DNA of 7,964 nucleotides, from contig CAZTLI010000247.1 of the NCBI GenBank assembly GCA_964614375.1, positions 1 to 7,964 on the forward strand. The letters are read 5' to 3'. Below the pieces are notes generated by a model, which saw nothing but the letters and a program-made list of their open reading frames with translations, ran no database searches and was not told the DNA's origin. Below, piece by piece: positions 1 to 4,328 of the stretch (the stretch's first letter is position 1; the number at the start of each line of letters is the position of its first letter). A program made the position numbers and the translations under genes. The DNA is from CAZTLI01 sp964614375 (lineage in GTDB: Bacteria > Chloroflexota > Anaerolineae > Aggregatilineales > Phototrophicaceae).

Positions 1-114
1 ACTATTGTAATGCACAGCGACGTTCGCCCCACGTTCGGCAAATCCGACTGCACACGCCCGCCCAATCCCACGCGACGCACCCGTAATCAACACAATTTTA
101 TCTGTGAAATCCAT
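1..114 (-). CDS. Short-chain dehydrogenase/reductase (SDR), N-terminal fragment cut by the window edge
   Basis: The reverse strand reads 38 codons from an ATG at 114 to the left edge without a stop. The peptide begins MDFTDKIVLITGASRGIGRA and carries the TGxxxGIG dinucleotide-binding motif of classical SDRs at residues 11-18, followed by the usual helix and the second strand ending in HYNS. SDRs are cytosolic NAD(P)(H)-dependent oxidoreductases. The catalytic Ser-Tyr-Lys residues lie outside the window, so substrate and subfamily cannot be given. An AGGAG Shine-Dalgarno (plus-strand 122-126) sits 7 nt before the ATG and supports this start. The gene follows the YaeQ-like gene on the same strand after 88 bp with no visible terminator, so it may be the last visible member of the same operon. 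Confidence 0.9.
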   Translation of the reverse strand, partial: MDFTDKIVLITGASRGIGRACAVGFAERGANVAVHYNS

Positions 115-202
115 CAGCCTGCTCCTGTTCTGCTATCAGCCCGAAATATTCAGGGCAATCGTACCAGCGGCAGTTCCAGACGCCTATTACCAGCCGACAC
201 CA

Positions 203-706
203 TTAGAGTTGAATGTGTTCCACATCATCGAAACTGAGCGTGACATTGCCTTTAGAATCTATCGACTGCAAGTGGGATTCATCGAATCGCAGCAGGTCAA
301 ATGGGGCATTACGGGGCGATTTTTCCAACTCATCACCCACAAAGTCGGCGAGGGTATCCAAACGCATTGACCACCTGGCGATGGCGAAGTGGGTATCGGG
401 GAAGCGCCGGAGGAGCGAACGGATTTTATCCCGACTGACCTGTCCCGATTCACCCCAGAAGCGTGGGACGCCTGTCCGGTCACCCAATGTCGGGTCAAAG
501 GCGACGACATCCGGCTTATACTTATCGCCAATCCGCGTTTCGACATAGATATGGGGATACGCAGGTAAATAGAGCGTCCACATAAACGCTTTCATCAACA
601 CATGCGCGGGGCGTTCCTGTCCGCTGCGTGTAAATACCACCCGCCGACCGTGCGCCTTCAACTGCCATTTGCGCGGGAGGACGATGTTCGCTTCGGCCTT
701 ATCCAT
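203..706 (-). CDS. YaeQ-like protein (possible PD-(D/E)XK fold), function unknown
   Basis: This 167-residue soluble protein has no signal peptide or membrane segment. From memory of the family, it resembles E. coli YaeQ in length and motif order: an N-terminal beta-rich part, a helix with alternating hydrophobics (HVLMKAFMWTLY, 35-46), a strand with PD (K64-P65-D66-VVAFD), then FWGESGQ (83-89) and a basic helix (SRDKIRSLLRRF), and a C-terminal strand with DSKGNVTLSFDD (150-161). YaeQ proteins adopt a PD-(D/E)XK nuclease-like fold without a proven activity. Here D66 and E86 sit where the acidic metal ligands would be, but the lysine of the E-x-K motif is absent: the sequence is E86-S-G, then Q89. 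The start is supported by AGGGGA 4 nt before the ATG. That motif overlaps the TAG stop of the upstream GNAT gene, which ends 8 bp away, so translational coupling is likely. The gene call is firm; the family call is a remote-similarity judgement. Confidence 0.82.
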   Translation of the reverse strand: MDKAEANIVLPRKWQLKAHGRRVVFTRSGQERPAHVLMKAFMWTLYLPAYPHIYVETRIGDKYKPDVVAFDPTLGDRTGVPRFWGESGQVSRDKIRSLLRRFPDTHFAIARWSMRLDTLADFVGDELEKSPRNAPFDLLRFDESHLQSIDSKGNVTLSFDDVEHIQL

Positions 707-714
707 GATGTCCC

Positions 715-1305
715 CTAATAACCACCATCGTAGACTTCGCGCGCGTCATAATCACTGCGGAGTAGACCGAAGACGGCGACATCGCGAAATCCTTCGGCTT
801 TCATGACATCCTGCCGCATTTTGCCTTCATAGAATAATCCGGCCTTTTGCAGCACGCGCGCCGATGCCAGATTTTCGGTAAAGCACAGCGCATAAATCCG
901 GTTCAGATTCAGGCTCCTGAAGCCATAGTCCACCAGAATTTGGGCCGCTTCTGTCGCATAACCCGCGCCCCAGTAGGCCTGACCAATCCAATAGCCGATT
1001 TCGGCACGGCGATGTTCAAATTGAGGGCGCAGAAATATCGACCCCACCAGCACCTGCCCGTCTTGAAGGGGATTGTCGTCACGCTGGGCAACGCCCCACA
1101 GGAAATATTCATCACGCTGGGCGGCGTCGGCACTCCAGGTTACGAGGTCTTCCGCGGCAGAACGGGGATAAGGATGAGGAATGTTCAATAAATCACGCGA
1201 TACGTCATAATCATCCAGCATGAGGTGGATACTATAGATGTCATCCCGCGTCAACGGGCGCAATATCAGGCGTTCCGTTTCCAGACACGGTAACGCATCC
1301 ATCAC
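715..1305 (-). CDS. GNAT-family N-acetyltransferase (RimJ/RimL-like, Acetyltransf_3)
   Basis: This 196-residue protein has the RimJ/RimL-type GNAT layout. ETERLILRPL (9-18) opens the domain, AEIGYWIG (101-108) is the beta-4 strand, YWGAGYATEA (111-120) is the acetyl-CoA pyrophosphate loop, and LNRIYALCFTENLASARVLQKAG (133-155 region) is the final conserved helix-strand. Such enzymes transfer acetyl from acetyl-CoA to amino groups of proteins or small molecules; the acceptor here is unknown. The frame opens with GTG at 1305 followed directly by ATG at 1302. AAAGG lies 8 nt before the GTG and 11 nt before the ATG. The GTG overlaps the phosphatase stop by 4 bp (GTGA) and the ATG by 1 bp (TGATG), so either start implies translational coupling. 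It is a paralogue of the GNAT on the other side of the phosphatase; both carry LNIPHPYP near residue 40. Confidence 0.93.
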   Translation of the reverse strand: MMDALPCLETERLILRPLTRDDIYSIHLMLDDYDVSRDLLNIPHPYPRSAAEDLVTWSADAAQRDEYFLWGVAQRDDNPLQDGQVLVGSIFLRPQFEHRRAEIGYWIGQAYWGAGYATEAAQILVDYGFRSLNLNRIYALCFTENLASARVLQKAGLFYEGKMRQDVMKAEGFRDVAVFGLLRSDYDAREVYDGGY

Positions 1306-1769
1306 TCAGCAGACCTTTTCCGTAAATCCATTAAATGCAGCAGCGTATCCGATTCGGATTGAACAGCACCATTATAATATTCACACAGCGAAATCCAAAG
1401 TTTTGGGTGGGGTTGCGCGCCCGGGTGAGCGCGATGAACTTCAACATAAGCGGTATCGAGGTCCAGTTCTTCGATCTCTTTGAGCGCCGCCACACAAAAT
1501 GCCGCCGAACGACTAATTCCCGCCGCACACGCCACCAAAATCCGTCTCTTGTGTGCATGTTGTTCGCGGATGAAGTGGACACCCGCCATGAGTTTGTCAT
1601 GCGGCAGAGATTCGGCATCTTCCACATACACGAATTTAGAGGCGATACCGGGCTGCACCGATTCGCCCGCAAGCTGCAACATGGCTGTGATACCGTGTAC
1701 GCGCAACCGGTCGAGACTGCGTGTATCGCGGAATTTGCCGATAATGAGCCAATCACGGATGCTGTTCAC
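1302..1769 (-). CDS. Dual-specificity phosphatase-like protein (Cys-based PTP superfamily)
   Basis: This 155-residue cytosolic protein has the compact DSP layout. The N-terminus IRDWLIIGKFRDTRSL is followed by the GIT-x-MLQLA strand (26-34), a candidate general-acid Asp in VEDAES (D51), and the phosphate-binding loop C81-A-A-G-I-S-R87, which fits C-x5-R. The 30-residue Asp-to-Cys spacing is normal for DSPs. Known family members dephosphorylate phosphotyrosine, phosphoserine/threonine or non-protein phosphates; nothing here identifies the substrate. Unusually, the residue before the catalytic Cys is Ala (V-A-C) instead of the usual His of the HC-x5-R signature. The start is GTG at 1769, overlapping the upstream GNAT stop by 4 bp (GTGA). 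An AAGG lies about 10 nt upstream and no ATG alternative exists near the N-terminus. The gene is sandwiched between two related GNAT genes with overlaps on both sides. Confidence 0.9.
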   Translation of the reverse strand: MNSIRDWLIIGKFRDTRSLDRLRVHGITAMLQLAGESVQPGIASKFVYVEDAESLPHDKLMAGVHFIREQHAHKRRILVACAAGISRSAAFCVAALKEIEELDLDTAYVEVHRAHPGAQPHPKLWISLCEYYNGAVQSESDTLLHLMDLRKRSAE

Positions 1770-2332
1770 AACGACTGCGCCTTCTTCCGTTCATAGTGTT
1801 CGCGCAGAATAGCACAAAATCCTACGTCTTTGAATTCACCCCATTTCAACAGGTGTTCACGCATCGTCCCTTCAAATATCATGCCACACTTGTCCATCAC
1901 CTTGCGCGACGCATAGTTGTTGGTGAAATAGTTAGCAGAGATGCGATTCAGCTTCAATTCCTCAAAGCCAAACTGAATCATGCGTTTGGCGGCTTCTGTC
2001 GCGTAACCGTGATTCCAGAAGGGCATCCCTATCCAGTAACCCAGTTCGGCCTTTGAATGCGGCGCGTTGATAGTCAAGCCAACCACGCCGATAAACTGCC
2101 CATCGGCCTTGCGTTCAATACCAAAGATATAACCGTTGCCCCGTTTCATATCAAATTGTGTGCCATAAATAAAGTCTTCGGCAGCGCCTTCGGGATAAGG
2201 GTGCGGGATATTCAAGGTGCGCGCGGCGACCTCGCGTTCGCCTGCTAATTGGCGAATGATGGCGGCATCTTTCAAATCCAATGGTCGCAGCGTTAAGCGT
2301 TCGGTTGCTAACTGTGGTGTAATGGCAGCCAT
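1766..2332 (-). CDS. GNAT-family N-acetyltransferase (RimJ/RimL-like), first gene of the operon
   Basis: This 188-residue protein has ATERLTLRPL (9-18), AELGYWIG (95-102), the acetyl-CoA loop FWNHGYATEA (105-114) and LKLNRISANYFTNNYASRKV (126-145), the full RimJ/RimL-type GNAT pattern. The acceptor substrate is unknown. The frame stays open to an ATG at 2356 (MSSPEGTV before the next Met), but I prefer ATG 2332. AGAAGGA lies 6 nt upstream of it, the family domain begins a few residues later, and the predicted promoter would start transcription near 2358, leaving the 2356 ATG almost leaderless. Its end overlaps the phosphatase start by 4 bp. It is related to the GNAT at 715-1305, and both contain LNIPHPYP followed by AAED. 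The fold and gene call are firm; the start is moderately so. Confidence 0.93.
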   Translation of the reverse strand: MAAITPQLATERLTLRPLDLKDAAIIRQLAGEREVAARTLNIPHPYPEGAAEDFIYGTQFDMKRGNGYIFGIERKADGQFIGVVGLTINAPHSKAELGYWIGMPFWNHGYATEAAKRMIQFGFEELKLNRISANYFTNNYASRKVMDKCGMIFEGTMREHLLKWGEFKDVGFCAILREHYERKKAQSL

Positions 2333-2338
2333 GACTGT

Positions 2339-2345
2339 TCCTTCT
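2339..2345 (-). promoter_or_regulatory. Shine-Dalgarno deciding the GNAT start
   Basis: The minus strand reads AGAAGGA, then 6 nt, then ATG at 2332. The in-frame ATG at 2356 has only GAGG 4 nt away and would lie about 2 nt from the predicted transcription start. Confidence 0.65.
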
Positions 2346-2364
2346 GGTGACGACATCCGTCCTC

Positions 2365-2392
2365 ATTGTAAAAGTAACGTCCGGCTTTTCAA
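2365..2392 (-). promoter_or_regulatory. Sigma-70-type promoter for the GNAT-phosphatase-GNAT-YaeQ operon
   Basis: On the minus strand TTGAAA (2392-2387) and TACAAT (2370-2365) are separated by 16 nt. Each hexamer matches the consensus at five of six positions. The site lies in the 153-bp gap between the GNAT start and the end of the LysM anti-sigma-like gene, downstream of that gene's terminator, which is where an operon promoter should be. The start of transcription would fall near 2358, giving a leader of about 25 nt to ATG 2332. Confidence 0.7.
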
Positions 2393-2429
2393 TCATAGAT
2401 GTGTAGATTTGTCATCAATCTGAAGAATC

Positions 2430-2455
2430 AAAAAGAGACGGCGTTGCACCGTCTC
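2430..2455 (-). terminator. Intrinsic terminator of the sigma/anti-sigma unit
   Basis: The minus strand forms a perfect 7-bp stem, GAGACGG with CCGTCTC, around a 7-nt loop (2435-2455), followed by TTTTT (2434-2430). It begins 29 bp after the stop of the LysM membrane protein and lies just before the promoter of the next operon. On the plus strand the hairpin is not followed by a T-run, so it should work in one direction only. Confidence 0.85.
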
Positions 2456-2484
2456 CTCTATATCATATTTGGTATCAGCTGCCG

Positions 2485-3657
2485 CTACTCGCCACGACCA
2501 CCGCGCCCCCCACCATCATTGCCGCCGTCGCCACCACGCGCATTGGTCGCTTCCGTCGGCGGGCGTGATGGCTCTGTCGGATTGTCGATGCCTTGCTGTG
2601 TCGGCGGACGGGTGACTTCGGGCGTCGATGTTGGGGTTACAGCAGGTGGACGCGGCAGATAAATCGGCTGGCCGATGACGATTAACGCCGGGTCGCGAAT
2701 ACAGTTGACGACCATCACCCGTTCCAGTGATGTGCCCGCACGCGCCGCCAATGCCGACAAACTATCCCCTGCCTGCACATGATACAGTATCCAGCCATCT
2801 GGCGGATCGACGACACAGCCAGCAGGCGTTTCTGTCGCATCCGGGAGCATAAGTGTAGTGGTCGCTGTCGGTGTTGGACTGGCAGTTGATGTCGGCGTAT
2901 GAGTCCGCGTTGCAGTTGCCGTATTTGTCGCGGTAGGTGTGTCTGTCAATGTCGGTGGTACATCCGTAATAGATGGTCTTGTTTGGGACACATTTGCCGG
3001 ACGAATCGCAATCGCAACCAGTTCACCATCTGCCGTTGTTCGGGCATCGACCTCCACCTGCGCGCCGGTTTCCAGCAGTTCGATACCGGGCGTCCCGGCA
3101 TTGAATTGCAGCGGCAGTCCGGCAACCAATGCCGTATCATCGGATACCCCATCGACCCTGCCACTGAACATCACATCCGCCTCACGACGAGCGATGAGCA
3201 GTGTTCGCGTTTCATCGATGCGCCGATTAGCAAATTCCTGTTGCAGCGCCGCATCATCACCCGAAAGGAACAGGCGAATCTGCTCGGTGAGCAATTTAAT
3301 GCCATATAACGGGTCACCGGGCAGGCTGTCCTGCGCGGCGACGGCTGCCCCACCAAACAGCGTCATCAGCACAATCATCACTGCCGCTGCGATGGTCGCC
3401 AATCGTTGGAATGGATAGAGGGTGCGTGGCGCAGGCGCTTGCAATGCGCGTTCAAATCGCTGGCGGGCGCGGCTTTGTGCTTCGGCAATTTCGGTGGAAA
3501 TGGGCATGGCGCGCCGGGTCGTTTGTATCGCTTGCAGCATGGGCACAAGCTGACGGGCATACATCGGATAAAGACGCAGGCAGTCATTGACCGATTGACC
3601 ATCATGCAAACGGTCTATACAGTCATTAAAGGCGTCTTCGAGTGTGATTCTAGCCAT
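2485..3657 (-). CDS. Single-pass membrane protein with DUF5667, DUF5666-like and LysM regions; probable anti-sigma factor
   Basis: From the ATG at 3657 the protein has 390 residues. Residues 1-80 form a basic, helical cytoplasmic part (ITLEDAFNDCIDRL, then a Tyr-Pro containing segment). Residues 86-108 are a membrane segment, with the preceding Arg-rich stretch implying N-in orientation. Residues 109-160 match DUF5667 (SLPGDPLYGIK, with a conserved ANRRIDET helix). Residues 163-220 look like a DUF5666 beta domain (FSGRVDG, then GAQVEV and GELVAIAI). A Thr/Pro linker spans 233-278, a LysM domain about 289-335 (GWILYHVQAGDSL to GQPIYLP), and a second Pro-rich segment leads to a Gly/Asp/Arg tail. 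C281 and C319 flank the LysM core. A longer frame starts at GTG 3681, but GGAAGG 5 nt before ATG 3657 favours the shorter form. It overlaps the sigma gene by 8 bp, so an anti-sigma or wall-sensing role is inferred from context and topology, not from a recognised anti-sigma domain. Confidence 0.88.
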   Translation of the reverse strand: MARITLEDAFNDCIDRLHDGQSVNDCLRLYPMYARQLVPMLQAIQTTRRAMPISTEIAEAQSRARQRFERALQAPAPRTLYPFQRLATIAAAVMIVLMTLFGGAAVAAQDSLPGDPLYGIKLLTEQIRLFLSGDDAALQQEFANRRIDETRTLLIARREADVMFSGRVDGVSDDTALVAGLPLQFNAGTPGIELLETGAQVEVDARTTADGELVAIAIRPANVSQTRPSITDVPPTLTDTPTATNTATATRTHTPTSTASPTPTATTTLMLPDATETPAGCVVDPPDGWILYHVQAGDSLSALAARAGTSLERVMVVNCIRDPALIVIGQPIYLPRPPAVTPTSTPEVTRPPTQQGIDNPTEPSRPPTEATNARGGDGGNDGGGRGGRGE

Positions 3658-4231
3658 GTGCGCCTTCCATTCGCATCTCACCCAGTACCCGTCGCAAACT
3701 GTTCACCGCGCGGAATTGCAGTGATTTGACCGCATTGACACTCTTCGCCATCAGGTCGGCTGTCTCCTGCAAACTGAGCGCCTGTCCAAAACGCAGTACG
3801 ATGACCTCTTGCTGGTCAGGCGCGAGTCGGCGGATGGCCTCGCGGATACGGCGCACGTCTAAACCGCGCATAAACTGGATTTCGGGTTCGGCATCGGATG
3901 ATGCGGGAATCCACTCTTCCAAAACCGTCTCCGTCAGCCGTTGTTGTTTGCCATAATGGTCATGGATTACGTTACGCGCCACCCGAAACAACCACCCTCG
4001 CAGGCTGTGCCGAGGCGCATTCCGTCCCCGACACGCCGCTATCAATCGAACAAATACATCGCTGGCCAGGTCTTCGGCAATTTCCCGTTCATTCACGCGC
4101 ATTCGGACGAACTGATACACGGGCGAAAAATAGCTCTCATAAATCAGACGCAGCGACTCTTGATCGCCCTGCCGCGCACGCGCCAGCAGGTGGTCTTCCT
4201 CTGGAATATCGGGTAAAACGAGAACGATCAT
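3650..4231 (-). CDS. ECF-type RNA polymerase sigma factor
   Basis: The 193-residue protein has sigma region 2 at about 25-94 (YESYFSPVYQFV, then AEDLASDVFVRLI at 52-64 and GWLFRVARNVIHDHY at 79-93). Region 4 spans about 123-184 (IRRLAPDQQEVIVLRFGQAL, then the helix-turn-helix with LQETADLMAKSVNAVKSL and the closing LRRVL). Region 3 is absent, as in ECF sigma factors, and length is normal. It should direct RNA polymerase to a specific promoter set. The frame is open to an ATG at 4315, but those 28 extra residues are not family-like, lack a Shine-Dalgarno and cover the predicted promoter, so ATG 4231 is preferred even though its own Shine-Dalgarno is weak (GGCGG). The overlap with the downstream LysM membrane protein suggests the two are co-translated as a sigma/anti-sigma pair. 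Confidence 0.92.
   Translation of the reverse strand: MIVLVLPDIPEEDHLLARARQGDQESLRLIYESYFSPVYQFVRMRVNEREIAEDLASDVFVRLIAACRGRNAPRHSLRGWLFRVARNVIHDHYGKQQRLTETVLEEWIPASSDAEPEIQFMRGLDVRRIREAIRRLAPDQQEVIVLRFGQALSLQETADLMAKSVNAVKSLQFRAVNSLRRVLGEMRMEGAHG
3663..3668 (-). promoter_or_regulatory. Shine-Dalgarno inside the sigma gene, deciding the start of the anti-sigma-like gene
   Basis: GGAAGG on the minus strand lies 5 nt before ATG 3657, within the last codons of the sigma gene. It argues against the in-frame GTG at 3681 and fits coupled translation of the overlapping pair. Confidence 0.6.
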
Positions 4232-4271
4232 CGACGCCGCCGGGTGAATTGCCAGTGAATCAGTGCCATGC

Positions 4272-4298
4272 AGTATAACGAAGATTGGGCGGGGGCAA
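4272..4298 (-). promoter_or_regulatory. Weak candidate promoter for the sigma gene
   Basis: On the minus strand TATACT (4277-4272, five of six matches to the -10 consensus) is preceded by TTGCCC (4298-4293, four of six) at a short 15-nt spacing. Transcription would start near 4265, giving a leader of about 34 nt to ATG 4231. The sigma gene could equally be read through from the LysM-C-x9-C gene upstream, since I see no convincing terminator in the 97-bp gap. Confidence 0.3.
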
Positions 4299-4313
4299 AA
4301 AATCACCCCCACC
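4288..4313. repeat. G/C-rich inverted repeat between the LysM repeat gene and the sigma gene
   Basis: GGCGGGGG (4288-4295) pairs with CCCCCACC (4306-4313) apart from one mismatch, around a 10-nt loop with a run of six A (T on the minus strand). The T-run sits in the loop and not after the stem, so this is not a standard intrinsic terminator in either direction. It could be an attenuating hairpin, an operator, or chance. Confidence 0.35.
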
Positions 4314-4328
4314 ATTGATTAGTGCCAA

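Noticed and set aside
115..202. Small gene or RNA between the SDR and YaeQ-like genes
   Set aside because: Only 88 bp, with no open frame of note and no clear hairpin; it holds the SDR ribosome binding site and nothing else I can support.
2393..2484. Additional small CDS in the gap before the GNAT operon
   Set aside because: The Pro/Ser-rich plus-strand frame reading from this gap is the complement of the Gly/Pro-rich end of the LysM membrane protein; the gap itself is explained by the terminator.
3658..3681. Longer anti-sigma-like protein from GTG 3681
   Set aside because: It would add eight residues inside the sigma gene without a good ribosome binding site, while ATG 3657 has GGAAGG at 5 nt.
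4232..4315. N-terminal extension of the ECF sigma factor from ATG 4315
   Set aside because: The 28 added residues do not look like sigma-factor sequence, there is no Shine-Dalgarno before that ATG, and the stretch contains the G/C inverted repeat and the best -10 match for the gene.
4285..4320. Intrinsic terminator after the LysM repeat gene
   Set aside because: The G/C stem has its T-run in the loop and none after the stem; the alternative AATCA/TGATT stem before the T-run is only 5 bp and AT-rich. Readthrough into the sigma gene remains possible.
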